DNA of 64,000 bases from Solirubrobacter soli DSM 22325 (GTDB taxonomy: Bacteria > Actinomycetota > Thermoleophilia > Solirubrobacterales > Solirubrobacteraceae): positions 423,588 through 487,587 of the forward strand of contig NZ_KE384069.1 in NCBI RefSeq assembly GCF_000423665.1. The letters are read 5' to 3'. The translations under genes were made by a program, and so were the position numbers. Position 1 is the first letter of the stretch; each line of letters opens with the position of its first letter. The notes under the pieces are model-generated. The model was given only the letters and a program-made list of their open reading frames with translations, was not told the origin of the DNA and searched no databases. Positions 34,285-42,893 of the stretch are shown piece after piece.

Positions 34285-36534
34285 GTGATTGGTACCGCGC
34301 GCCGCAGGCGCGACGGTGAAGCGAAAGTCCTCGGTCGGACCCGCTACGTGGGTGACATGCCGGTCGTCGGGCTGCTCCACGCGCGCCCGGTGCTGGCGGC
34401 CGAGGCGCACGCGAAGTTGATCGGCGTGGACGGCAGCGCGGCGCTCGAGATTCCCGGCGTCGTCGCCGTGTTGACGGCCAAGGACCTGCCGCTGAAGGGC
34501 GGCTCGGGCCGCGTGGCCGAGCCGCTGGCGCGCGAGGAAGTCGTCTGGTCGGGCCAGCCGGTCGCGCTCGTGATCGCGGAGTCCGACGCCGCGGCGGAGG
34601 ACGGCGCGGCGGCCGTCTGGGTCGAGGAGGAGCCGCTGCCCGCGGTCCTCGACCTCGAGGCGGCGATGGCCGAGGACGCCGACCCGGCGCGCGTGACCGC
34701 GGTCGCGGGCGGTGGCGACGGCGGCGCGGGCGCGCACGGCGCGGGCGGCGGCGAGGAGAGCGGCGAGGAGCTGCCGGTCAACGTCGCGGTCCGGATGCGG
34801 ATCGACAACGGCGACGTCGACGCGGGCCTCGCGCGCGCCGACGCGGTCGTCTCGGGGCGCTTCCGCACCAACTGGATCCACCAGTCCTACATCGAGCCGC
34901 AGTCGACGCTGGCCTGGGTCGACCCGGACGGCACGCTCGTCGTGCACTCGAGCACGCAGGGCGCGTTCATGGCCCGCCAAGGGCTCTGCGACCTGCTCGG
35001 CCTGCCGGCGGACAAGGTGCGCGTGCAGGCCGCGCCGCTCGGCGGCGCGTTCGGCGGCAAGCTGATGATCTCCGAGCCGCTCGCCGCCGCCGCGGCGCTG
35101 GCGCTCGGCCGCCCGGTCCGGCTCGTCTTCCGGCGCGGGGAGGACTTCGCCGCCGGCAACCCGGCGCCGGGGCAGCTGATCGACCTCGAGCTGGGCGTCA
35201 CCCGCGACGGCGAGCTGACCGCGATCCGCGGCCGCATCGTGGGCGACCGCGGCGCGCTGGGGGAGATGGGCGTCGAGACGATCTCGATGATGCTCTCCGC
35301 CGGGCCGTACCGGTGGGCGGCGCACGATCTCACCGCGATCGGCGTGGGCACCAACCGCGTCAGCGCCGGCGCCTACCGCGCGCCGGGCGCCCCGCCCGCC
35401 GCGTTCGCGGTGGAGACGCTGCTGGACCGCGCCGCCGCCGAGCTCGGTCTCGACCCGGTCGGGCTCCGCCTGCAGAACGTCCTGCGCGCCGGTGACCGCG
35501 GGCTCGACGGGCAGGAGATCAAGGTCTTCGGCGCCGCCGAGTGCCTCGAGCGCGTGCAGGAGCACCCGCTGTGGCAGGGGCGCGACGCGCTGCCGGAGGA
35601 CGAGGGCGTCGGGCTCGCGCTGGGCTTCTGGCCCGGCGGTCTCGAGCCCGCCGCGGCGATCTGCAAGCTCGACTCCGACGGCAAGCTCACCGTCGTCTCG
35701 GCCGCCGCCGACATGAGCGGCATCGAGAACGCGTTCATCGCGATCGCCGCCGAGACCTTCGGCCTCGCCGAGGACGACGTGCGCGTGGTCACCGGCGACA
35801 CCTCGAGCACGCCGTACGGCGGCGTCGCGGGTGGGTCGAAGATCACCTACACGTACGGCGTCGCGATCGAGCGCGCGGCCGCCGCGGCGCGCGAGCGGCT
35901 GCTCAACGTCGCCGCCTCCGAGCTCGAGATCGACCCGTCGGACCTCGAGCTCGTCGACGGCGAGGTCCGCCCGCTGGGCTCTCCGGCCCGTGGCATCGCG
36001 GTCGCCGACCTGGCGGCCAAGACGTACACGTTCGGCAGCCCGCACGAGCCGATCGAGGGCTACGGCGGCTCCGCCCAGGTCAGCCGCGCGCCCGGCGCAG
36101 CGGCGCACCTCTCGCACGTCCGCGTGGACCGCGAGACCGGTGCCGTGACCGTGCTCGCCCACGTGATCGCCCAGGACGTCGGCAAGGCGCTGAACCCGGC
36201 GCTGGTCGAGGGCCAGATGCACGGCGGCACCGCCCAGGGCATCGGCTGGGCGCTGCTCGAGGAGCTCAACCACGACGAGAACGGCCAGCTCAAGGGCGGC
36301 TCCTTCGCCGAGTACGCGCTCCCCTCCACCGACCAGGTCCCGCCGATCGAGACCCTGATCGTCGAGGTCCCGGCCCCGGACGGCCCGTTCGGCGCCAAGG
36401 GCATCGGCGAGCCGCCGGTCTGCGGCGTCCCGGGCGCGATCGCCAACGCGATCGCCGCCGCCACCGGCGCCCGTCTGCAGGAGCTCCCGATGTCACCGCT
36501 GCGCGTCTGGACGGCGCTCAACAACGGACACTGA
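34285..36534 (+). CDS. Xanthine-dehydrogenase-family molybdopterin-binding large subunit (orphan)
   Basis: 749 residues. Two-domain large subunit: a-b hammerhead domain with R-T-R-Y-V-G-D near residue 18 and A-V-L-T-A-K-D, then the Mo-binding domain with G-G-A-F-G-G-K, A-Y-R-A-P-G-A and, near the end, F-G-A-K-G-I-G-E-P, whose Glu is the catalytic base of the family. It would need an FAD subunit and a 2Fe-2S subunit, which are not adjacent, nor are cofactor maturation genes. A Gly/Ala-rich insertion lies near residues 145-160. GTG start 19 bp after the previous gene. Substrate unknown. Confidence 0.9.
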   Translation: MIGTARRRRDGEAKVLGRTRYVGDMPVVGLLHARPVLAAEAHAKLIGVDGSAALEIPGVVAVLTAKDLPLKGGSGRVAEPLAREEVVWSGQPVALVIAESDAAAEDGAAAVWVEEEPLPAVLDLEAAMAEDADPARVTAVAGGGDGGAGAHGAGGGEESGEELPVNVAVRMRIDNGDVDAGLARADAVVSGRFRTNWIHQSYIEPQSTLAWVDPDGTLVVHSSTQGAFMARQGLCDLLGLPADKVRVQAAPLGGAFGGKLMISEPLAAAAALALGRPVRLVFRRGEDFAAGNPAPGQLIDLELGVTRDGELTAIRGRIVGDRGALGEMGVETISMMLSAGPYRWAAHDLTAIGVGTNRVSAGAYRAPGAPPAAFAVETLLDRAAAELGLDPVGLRLQNVLRAGDRGLDGQEIKVFGAAECLERVQEHPLWQGRDALPEDEGVGLALGFWPGGLEPAAAICKLDSDGKLTVVSAAADMSGIENAFIAIAAETFGLAEDDVRVVTGDTSSTPYGGVAGGSKITYTYGVAIERAAAAARERLLNVAASELEIDPSDLELVDGEVRPLGSPARGIAVADLAAKTYTFGSPHEPIEGYGGSAQVSRAPGAAAHLSHVRVDRETGAVTVLAHVIAQDVGKALNPALVEGQMHGGTAQGIGWALLEELNHDENGQLKGGSFAEYALPSTDQVPPIETLIVEVPAPDGPFGAKGIGEPPVCGVPGAIANAIAAATGARLQELPMSPLRVWTALNNGH

Positions 36535-36573
36535 ACGCCGCGAGGAGCTTGCGCGAACCCATGCGGATCGGGT

Positions 36574-39500
36574 GTGATCTGCCCTGTGGATTCTGAGCGC
36601 GAGCTCCTCGCCAAAGCCCCGGAATCCGCTCCACCGGAGCCGGCGACCAGCGAGTCGCCGCTCCCCCAGCGCGTCGATCCCCGCTCGCTGAGCCCCGGCC
36701 GGCTCCTCGCCCTCCAGCGCACGCTCGGAAACCAGGCCGTCGCCCGGCTGATCGAAGACGAACGCCGCAACGCCGCATCCGCGGGCGCCCCCGCCGGCGG
36801 GACAGGGACGGTGGCGCCCCCGGCGAGCGGCGGGGCGGCTGCGGGTCCGGCCGGCGAGTCGGTGGCGGCCCCGGCGAGCGGCGGCGCGGCCCCTGCGGCG
36901 CCCGTCGGCGAGCCCGTGGCGGCGCCGGCCGGCCCATCGGTGGCCGCTCCCGGCGGCGAGGCAGTGGCGGCCCCGGCGAGCGGCGGCGCGGCGGCGCCTG
37001 CGGCTCCGGCCGGCGAGGCGGTGGCGGCTCCAGCGAGCGGCGGTGCGGCCCCTGCGTCGCCCGTCGGCGAGCCCGTGGCGGCGCCGGCCGGCCCATCGGT
37101 GGCCGCTCCCGGCGGCGAGGCAGTGGCGGCCCCGGCGAGCGGCGGCGCGGCGGCGCCTGCGGCTCCGGCCGGCGAGGCGGTGGCGGCTCCAGCGAGCGGC
37201 GGTGCGGCCCCTGCGTCGCCCGTCGGCGAGCCCGTGGCGGCGCCGGCCGGCCCATCGGTGGCCGCTCCCGGCGGCGAGGCGGTGGCGGCCCCGGCGAGCG
37301 GTGGCGCGGCGGCGCCCGCGGCTCCGGCCGGCGAGGCGGTAGCGGCTCCAGCGAGCGGCGGTGCGGCCCCCGCGGCCTCGGCCGCCCCATCGGTGGCGGC
37401 TCCGGCCGGCGGCGGCGCGGTGGCGGCTCCGGCCGGCGGCGGCGCGGTGGCAGCTCCGGCCGGCGGAGCGGCGGCGTCTTCGGCGGGCGGCGGCGGTGCG
37501 CCCGCGGGTCCGGGCGGCCAGTCCGCGGCCGCGTCGGCCGGCGGTGGCGGGGGGCCGGCGGGTCCGGCCGGCAAGGCGGTCGCGGCTCCCGGTGGCGGCA
37601 CCGCCAACGGGGCGGCGGTCGCGGCTCCCGGCGGTGGCGGCGCCGCGAACGGGGCGGCGTTCGCGGCTCCGGGCGGTGGCGGTGCTCGGTCGGCGAGCGC
37701 ATCGGTGGCGAACGCCGCAGGGCCGATCGGAGGCGGGCCCGCGGCGGACTCCTCCGGCGGGGGTCCGGGTGCGGACATCGCCGCGCCCGCGCAACTGTTG
37801 GCGCACATCAAGGAGCAGCGCGCTCATGTTGTCGCCGCGGGCGACCAGGCCAAGGCGCAGTTGCAGGAGGCCGCGAACCGCGAGTCGCAGAGCGTGAAGT
37901 CCGCCGCGAGCAACGAGGCCGATCGCATCAACCGGGAGACCGGCGATTCGATCAAGTCGGTCGAGGCCGCGGCGACGGACGCGGAGTCGCGGCTCGAGAC
38001 CACCCGCTCGCAGGAGACCGGCGCGGTCAACAAGGGCGCGCAGGACGCTCTGCAGGCGCTCGACGAGGCGGTGCGCTCGCGGCAGACCGAGGTCAAGGCG
38101 GCGGCCAACCGGCACGCGACCGCGGCGCGCAAGGTCGGCGAGGACCAGGCCAATCGCGCGCTCGGCGGAGCGCGGCTGAAGGCGGTCGCGGCGATCCAGG
38201 TCGGACAGACCAAGGCGGCGGCGCTGCAGCCCACCAATCGCGGCGGCGAGAAGGCGCGCGCGGCGCACGAGCTGGCGAGTGGCACCGCCGATGAGATCAC
38301 CAAGGCGGGCCAGGAGGTCGCGAGCACGGTCCGGTCGGACATGGGCAAGCTCGCCGACAAGTTCACCAAGGAAGGCGACGACGCCGCCAACCAGATGGCG
38401 ACCGCCGACCTCAAGGCGGCCAAGGATCGCATCGAGAAGCGGCGCGCCTCAGCGGTCCAGAAGATCGACGACGCCGCGAAGACGACGCTGCAGGGGATCA
38501 CGAAGGACAAGGACGACCTGCTCGCGCAGCTCCGCGGCCAGCAGGATCAGGCCAAGGCGATCGTCGAGCTCGGCAACAGCGCCGCGAACTCCATCGAGCA
38601 GACCCGCAAGACGGCCGAGGAGAAGATCGACCAGGGCGTCCAGCAGACGACCCAGCAGCTCGACGAGGCGGCGGCCCACGTGGAGGGCCTGCAGGGCATG
38701 GCGACCGCGGACCTGAGCAGCACGGAGGCCGACCTCGACGCCGCCGTCGCCGGCTTCGACACCGAGCTCAAGCGCCTCACCGACACCGCCACGAAGGGCA
38801 TGACCGACGCCTCCACCAAGGCCACGGACGCGATCAAGCAGGCGGGGCAGAAGGCGTCGGACCCGAGCAACAAGGCGGCGGCCGACTTCGCGACCCGCAG
38901 CAAGCAGGCCGTCGACGGCGCGCTGCCGGGCATGAAGAAGGAGTCCGCCGACGCGGGCGACGAGTTCTCGAAGATCCAGACCGGCGTCGAGGAGCAGCTG
39001 GCCAAGGTCGTCACCGACTCCGACCACGGCTGGGCCAAGCAGCTCGCGGACGCCACCGCGCAGGTCACCAAGAAGGTGGACGACGGCCTCGCCGCGCAGC
39101 AGAAGATGGTCGACGACCTCGGCGGGCAGATCGACGCCAAGGCCAAGGACATCGAGGACGAGAGCTGGCTCTCGCGCGCCGCGAACTTCGTCGGCGGGAT
39201 GATCGTCGGCTTCCTCGGCGCCGCCTGGGACATGATCAAGATCCTGGCCGTCGTCGTGCTCGTGGTGCTCGCGGTGATCGTGATCGCGCTCATCATCGGC
39301 GCGCTCGTCGGCGGCCTCGCGGGCGTGATCGCGGTGCTCGGCGCGATCGTCGCCGTGGCCGAGTTCCTGGCCTCGATCGGGACGATCCTGCTGGTGATCG
39401 CGATCGTGATCGTCGCGGTCATGGTCGCGATCAAGCTGTACATCGCGTTCACCAACGACCAGCTGTCGGACTACGAACGCGGCAAGCTCGTCGGCGAGGT

Positions 39501-40791
39501 CGCGTTCGACATCGTCTCGCTCGTCTTCGGCGCCAAGATCGCGGGCTGGCTCGGCCGGCTGCTCGGGCTCGGCGCCGCGGGCGAGGCCACCGCCGACGCC
39601 GCCCGGCTCGCCCGCCTGCGCGCGATCATCAGCGACGAGGCCCAGCTGGAGCGCCTGCTCGGCATCCTCGGCAAGGACGGCGAGGCGCTCGAGCAGCTCC
39701 TCACCAAGGCCGGCAACGATCCCGGCCGGCTCGAGCGCCTGCTCGTGCTCATGGACAACGACGGCGGCAAGCTCGGCGCGCTGCTCACGCGCCTGGGCAA
39801 GGACGCCGGCGCGGCCGAGGAGCTGTTGAAAGCGTGCGGCGGCGACGCCGCCCGCCTCGAGCGCCTCCTCACCGCCACCGGCAACGACGTCAAGACGCTC
39901 GAGCGCATGCTCGCCGCCGCCGGCAACGACGGCGCCAAGCTCGAGCAAGCCATCAAGGACGCCGGCGGCGACCTCGGGAAGGCCGAAGAGGCGCTCACCA
40001 AGGGCAAGCCCACCGGCACGAACCCCGCCGAGGAGCTGCTGGGCGACGACGCGCTCTCCAACCGGCTGCGCAGCCTCGTGCCCGACGCCGAGCAGCTCAA
40101 CCGACTGCTCGCCAAGGCCGGTTCGAAGGAGCGGCTGGCGCGCTGGCTGAGCCAGCACGGCTCGCCCGACGAGCTCGAGGCCGCGCTCAACAAGATCTGG
40201 GAGCGCGTGCCCGACGCCGCCCAGCGCGAGCGGCTGATGAACACCGTCGAACGGCCCGGCTCACTCGCCAAGTACCTCGATCGCGAGCCCGACCCGACCA
40301 AGCTCGAGCAGGCGATCGCCGACGCGCGGGCCAGGGGCGTCCCGGCCGGCCTGCTCGAGGAGGAGTGGGCGCAGGTCGGCCAGCGGGTCCGCGCGCAGGC
40401 CGCGCAGTACGGCTCCGACATCCGCGCCCAGGGCAGCCGCGCCGCCGGCATCCCGGGCGAGAAGAGCGACCTGGACCTGGCGATCCTGGTGGACGAGGGC
40501 CGCTTCGACGAGATCCTCAGTCAGCGCATGAAGATCACGCCCGAGCGGATCAAGGAGCTGCGGGCGCTCGGCCCTGACATCGCCGAGGACGCGCTCAAGG
40601 CGGCGACCAAGAACGCGACCGAGCGCACGGCCTGGTACTCGATCCACTACGGCAAGATCGCCCGCGGCGAGCTCGGCCTGAGCGGCCTGGCGCAGGCCAT
40701 CGCCCGGGAGTTCAACCTGCCCAAGGTCGATCTCTCCGTGATCCGCTCCGGGAGCCCGCTCGACGTCGGTCCCTACATTTCCATGCCGTAA
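36574..40791 (+). CDS. Large polymorphic toxin-like protein: eCIS-type N-terminal signature, tandem repeats, coiled coil, nucleotidyltransferase-like C-terminus
   Basis: 1405 residues. L-Q-R-T-L-G-N-Q-A-V at 47-56 matches the signature of proteins associated with extracellular contractile injection systems. Then: Gly/Ala/Pro low-complexity region (about 68-405) with three 53-residue repeats at 110-268; coiled coil (about 408-868); membrane segments (872-953); nine 14-residue repeats (1021-1146); and a C-terminal domain from about 1265 with G-S-R at 1287-1289 and S-D-L-D-L at 1298-1302, the metal-binding pair of minimal nucleotidyltransferases. No signal peptide. Start GTG 36574; GTG 36586 is possible. 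The stop overlaps the next gene (TAATG), which I read as immunity. Toxin function is inferred. Confidence 0.8.
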   Translation: MICPVDSERELLAKAPESAPPEPATSESPLPQRVDPRSLSPGRLLALQRTLGNQAVARLIEDERRNAASAGAPAGGTGTVAPPASGGAAAGPAGESVAAPASGGAAPAAPVGEPVAAPAGPSVAAPGGEAVAAPASGGAAAPAAPAGEAVAAPASGGAAPASPVGEPVAAPAGPSVAAPGGEAVAAPASGGAAAPAAPAGEAVAAPASGGAAPASPVGEPVAAPAGPSVAAPGGEAVAAPASGGAAAPAAPAGEAVAAPASGGAAPAASAAPSVAAPAGGGAVAAPAGGGAVAAPAGGAAASSAGGGGAPAGPGGQSAAASAGGGGGPAGPAGKAVAAPGGGTANGAAVAAPGGGGAANGAAFAAPGGGGARSASASVANAAGPIGGGPAADSSGGGPGADIAAPAQLLAHIKEQRAHVVAAGDQAKAQLQEAANRESQSVKSAASNEADRINRETGDSIKSVEAAATDAESRLETTRSQETGAVNKGAQDALQALDEAVRSRQTEVKAAANRHATAARKVGEDQANRALGGARLKAVAAIQVGQTKAAALQPTNRGGEKARAAHELASGTADEITKAGQEVASTVRSDMGKLADKFTKEGDDAANQMATADLKAAKDRIEKRRASAVQKIDDAAKTTLQGITKDKDDLLAQLRGQQDQAKAIVELGNSAANSIEQTRKTAEEKIDQGVQQTTQQLDEAAAHVEGLQGMATADLSSTEADLDAAVAGFDTELKRLTDTATKGMTDASTKATDAIKQAGQKASDPSNKAAADFATRSKQAVDGALPGMKKESADAGDEFSKIQTGVEEQLAKVVTDSDHGWAKQLADATAQVTKKVDDGLAAQQKMVDDLGGQIDAKAKDIEDESWLSRAANFVGGMIVGFLGAAWDMIKILAVVVLVVLAVIVIALIIGALVGGLAGVIAVLGAIVAVAEFLASIGTILLVIAIVIVAVMVAIKLYIAFTNDQLSDYERGKLVGEVAFDIVSLVFGAKIAGWLGRLLGLGAAGEATADAARLARLRAIISDEAQLERLLGILGKDGEALEQLLTKAGNDPGRLERLLVLMDNDGGKLGALLTRLGKDAGAAEELLKACGGDAARLERLLTATGNDVKTLERMLAAAGNDGAKLEQAIKDAGGDLGKAEEALTKGKPTGTNPAEELLGDDALSNRLRSLVPDAEQLNRLLAKAGSKERLARWLSQHGSPDELEAALNKIWERVPDAAQRERLMNTVERPGSLAKYLDREPDPTKLEQAIADARARGVPAGLLEEEWAQVGQRVRAQAAQYGSDIRAQGSRAAGIPGEKSDLDLAILVDEGRFDEILSQRMKITPERIKELRALGPDIAEDALKAATKNATERTAWYSIHYGKIARGELGLSGLAQAIAREFNLPKVDLSVIRSGSPLDVGPYISMP
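36901..37377 (+). repeat. 159-bp tandem repeat, three copies, coding
   Basis: Three head-to-tail copies of a 159-bp (53-codon) unit starting at 36901, 37060 and 37219. They are nearly identical at DNA level, including synonymous positions, so the expansion is recent or homogenised. The unit encodes P-V-G-E-P-V-A-A-P-A-G-P-S-V followed by further A-P-A-S-G-G-A blocks. Copy number may vary between strains. Confidence 0.9.
39634..40011 (+). repeat. Nine 14-residue repeats in the toxin-like protein
   Basis: Residues 1021-1146 consist of nine consecutive 14-mers of form D-x-x-x-L-E-x-L-L-x-x-x-G-(N/K/G), for example D-G-E-A-L-E-Q-L-L-T-K-A-G-N. Leu at 5, 8 and 9 and Gly at 13 recur. A short helix then turn per unit is likely. 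They lie between the membrane segments and the C-terminal nucleotidyltransferase-like domain. Confidence 0.85.
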
Positions 40792-41162
40792 TGGACGATG
40801 GCTGGTGCCGGATTCACGTGGACGGACCCGCGAGCACGGATGAGCTCCGTGCGGCGGTCGCCGCCGCGGTCGGCGGGACCGTCGACGACTACGGGGTGCA
40901 GGCGCCCGGCTTCGACTTCCCGGTGGACGAGCACGACGACTACTCCCCGGACGCCCGCCGCACCTTCCCCGGCGGCTTCCTGCACTTCCAGTACGCGGTC
41001 GAGGTCCTTCCGGAGCGGGACGAGCCCCCGCTGACGACCGTCGGCGGCCTGCTCGAGGCGCTGTGGGCGCGCGGTTGGGCCGCGGTCGCCGTCTGCGACT
41101 ACGAGGACCAGCTTCCGCACCGCGGCGGCTACAACGATCCGTCGCTGCCGTGGCCGGCGTAG
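40791..41162 (+). CDS. Candidate immunity protein (123 aa, highly acidic)
   Basis: 123 residues. The ATG overlaps the toxin-like gene's TAA stop (TAATG), so it is made with it. It has about 22 Asp/Glu against 7 Arg and no Lys, giving a strongly acidic protein; no signal peptide or membrane segment. Beta-strand pattern with F-P-G-G-F-L-H-F-Q-Y-A-V-E-V in the middle and C-D-Y-E-D near the end. I recognise no named family. Small, acidic, immediately downstream and coupled: these fit an immunity protein that covers the toxin's positively charged nucleic-acid site. That function is inferred. Confidence 0.7.
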   Translation: MDDGWCRIHVDGPASTDELRAAVAAAVGGTVDDYGVQAPGFDFPVDEHDDYSPDARRTFPGGFLHFQYAVEVLPERDEPPLTTVGGLLEALWARGWAAVAVCDYEDQLPHRGGYNDPSLPWPA

Positions 41163-41725
41163 ACGTCTACATCTCGGTCGACGTCGAGGCCGACGGCCCG
41201 ATCCCGCTCGTCCACTCGCTGTCGTCGCTCGGCGCGGCGGTCGCCGGCACGTTCGACGGGACGACCTTCACCCGGCTCGACCCGACCGCGACGACGTTCT
41301 ACGCCGAGCTGCAGCCGGTCGGCGACGAGTTCGACGTGCAGGCGGCGGCGGTCGCCGGCCTCGACCGCGAGCGGCTGGCGCGCGAGGGGGAGACCCCGGC
41401 TGACGGCATGACGCGCTTCGCCGCCTGGGTGCGCGAGGCCGCCGGCGACGGACGGCCCGTGTTCGTCGCCTACCCCGCGGCGTTCGACTGGACCTGGGTG
41501 TCGATCTACCTCGCCCGGTTCGCCCCGGAGAACCCGTTCGGCTTCAGCGGCGTGTTCGACATGAAGTCGCTCTACATGACCAAGGCGCGCGTGCGGATCG
41601 GCAAGGCGGCCAAGCGGGCGATGCCGGCGCACCTGCTCTCGACGCGCGCGCACACCCACAACGCGCTCGACGACGCGATCGAGCAGGCCGACCTGTTCGC
41701 GAACCTGTTCGAGTGGTCTCCTTGA
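41150..41725 (+). CDS. DEDD-type 3'-5' exonuclease-like protein
   Basis: 191 residues from GTG 41150, overlapping the candidate immunity gene by 13 bp. V-D-V-E-A-D near residue 10 (Exo I), F-V-A-Y-P-A-A-F-D (Exo II, Asp at the usual place) and H-N-A-L-D-D-A-I-E-Q-A (Exo III, His and Asp) give the DEDDh order. It may trim DNA or RNA. It could be a downstream member of the toxin operon or just a neighbour. A TTGACC promoter-like box overlaps the end of the gene and serves the next one. Confidence 0.85.
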   Translation: MAGVDVYISVDVEADGPIPLVHSLSSLGAAVAGTFDGTTFTRLDPTATTFYAELQPVGDEFDVQAAAVAGLDRERLAREGETPADGMTRFAAWVREAAGDGRPVFVAYPAAFDWTWVSIYLARFAPENPFGFSGVFDMKSLYMTKARVRIGKAAKRAMPAHLLSTRAHTHNALDDAIEQADLFANLFEWSP

Positions 41726-41742
41726 CCAACCGATCGTTTGAT
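41725..41742. promoter_or_regulatory. TetR-like operator and promoter before the zinc-type dehydrogenase
   Basis: An 18-bp imperfect palindrome ACCAACCGATCGTTTGAT, with half-sites matching at 7 of 9 positions, overlaps a TTGACC -35-like box (41722-41727). A TAGCCT -10 candidate follows at 41747. The half-site ATCAAACGA (read on the minus strand) is identical to one before the acyl-CoA dehydrogenase gene at 54748. Inferred operator. Confidence 0.5.
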
Positions 41743-41759
41743 CGAGTAGCCTGCGGGGC

Positions 41760-42737
41760 ATGCTCGCACTCTCGCTCGTCCGGACGTCCGCGACCGACCC
41801 GCTGAGCGCGGTGGAGGTCGCCGAGCGCGAGGCGCCGGCGGCCCCTGACGGCTGGACGACGGTCGACCTCCGGGCGGCGTCGCTCAACCACCACGACGTG
41901 TGGAACATGCGCGGCGTGGGCGTGCAGGACGGCTGGTTGCCGTGCGTGCTCGGGTCCGACGGGGCGGGGGTCGACGCCGACGGCAACGAGGTGATCGTCT
42001 ACCCGCTGATCGCCGACCCGGACGCGGGTGGGGGAGACGAGACGCTGGACCCGCGGCGGCGGATGCTCTCCGACGGCATCGACGGGACGTTCGCCCAGCG
42101 GATCGCGGTGCCGCGGCGCAACCTGGTGGCCAAGCCGCCCGAGCTCGGTTGGGACGCCGCGGCGTGCCTCGGCACCGCGTGGCTGACGGCGTACCGGATG
42201 CTGTTCGGTCGCGGCGATCTGCCCGCGGGGTCGACGATCCTCGTCCAGGGCGCGGGCGGCGGGCTCTCCACCGCGCTCGTGGCGCTGGGCAAGGCGGGCG
42301 GGCTGCGGGTGTGGGTGACGAGCCGCAGCGAGGCCAAGCGCGCCAAGGCGGTCGAGACGCTCGGCGCCGACGCCGCGTTCGCCGACGGCGAGCGCCTGCC
42401 CGAGCGCGTCGACGCCGTGATGGACAGCGTCGGGCAGGCGACGTTCAAGCACTCGCTGCGCGCGCTCAAGCCAGGCGGGCTGCTGGTCACCGTCGGCGCG
42501 ACGAGCGGGACCGCGGTCGATCCCGAGCTCGCGCGCGTCTTCCTCAATCAGATCCGCATCCAGGGCGTGGCGATGGGCACTCGCGACGAGCTGCGCCGCC
42601 TCGCGCAGCTCTGTGCGAGCTCGGGCATCGAGCCGGTCGTCGACTCGACGTTCGCGCTCGCCGATGCCGGCGAGGGCATCCGCCGAATGGTGGACGGCGA
42701 GCTGTTCGGCAAGGTCGTGTTCCACACGGCCGCCTGA
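41760..42737 (+). CDS. Zinc-type/quinone-oxidoreductase-like medium-chain dehydrogenase
   Basis: 325 residues. GroES-like N-terminal domain (S-L-N-H-H-D-V-W-N-M-R) and Rossmann domain with V-Q-G-A-G-G-G-L-S-T-A (NAD(P) binding). The structural-zinc Cys cluster is absent, and the catalytic Cys/His pattern is weak, so it is closer to quinone oxidoreductase-like members. ATG start without a strong ribosome-binding site. The operator-like sequence 18-35 bases upstream suggests repression by a TetR protein. Confidence 0.87.
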   Translation: MLALSLVRTSATDPLSAVEVAEREAPAAPDGWTTVDLRAASLNHHDVWNMRGVGVQDGWLPCVLGSDGAGVDADGNEVIVYPLIADPDAGGGDETLDPRRRMLSDGIDGTFAQRIAVPRRNLVAKPPELGWDAAACLGTAWLTAYRMLFGRGDLPAGSTILVQGAGGGLSTALVALGKAGGLRVWVTSRSEAKRAKAVETLGADAAFADGERLPERVDAVMDSVGQATFKHSLRALKPGGLLVTVGATSGTAVDPELARVFLNQIRIQGVAMGTRDELRRLAQLCASSGIEPVVDSTFALADAGEGIRRMVDGELFGKVVFHTAA

Positions 42738-42822
42738 GCGCCGCCGGCCGTACCCCGCCCGGGGAGCCAGCGGCCACGAGAACTAGCGCTGCCCGGGTGT
42801 TCTGCAGAGGTCGCGGACGGGA

Positions 42823-42836
42823 GACTGATCTCAGTC
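42823..42836. promoter_or_regulatory. Palindrome GACTGA-TC-TCAGTC
   Basis: Two perfect 6-bp arms with a 2-base centre, 58 bases before the CHAP hydrolase gene start in a 156-bp gap. Operator-like position; no regulator known. The rest of the gap holds a GC-rich hairpin-prone end region and the ribosome-binding site ATTGGAGG at 42882-42889. Confidence 0.35.
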
Positions 42837-42893
42837 GGACAGGCCGAACGAAACGCCGCCCGACTCCTCCCCGTTCCCCCTATTGGAGGACTC

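Noticed and set aside
36901..37377. CRISPR array
   Set aside because: The repeats are 159 bp, directly adjacent and coding, with no spacers.
36060..37811. Pro/Ala-rich minus-strand frame
   Set aside because: It is the mirror of the Gly/Ala/Pro repeat region of the toxin-like gene and starts inside the molybdenum enzyme gene.
36493..38268. Arg/Gly-rich minus-strand frame with repeats
   Set aside because: The repeat pattern is simply the 159-bp coding repeat read in reverse.
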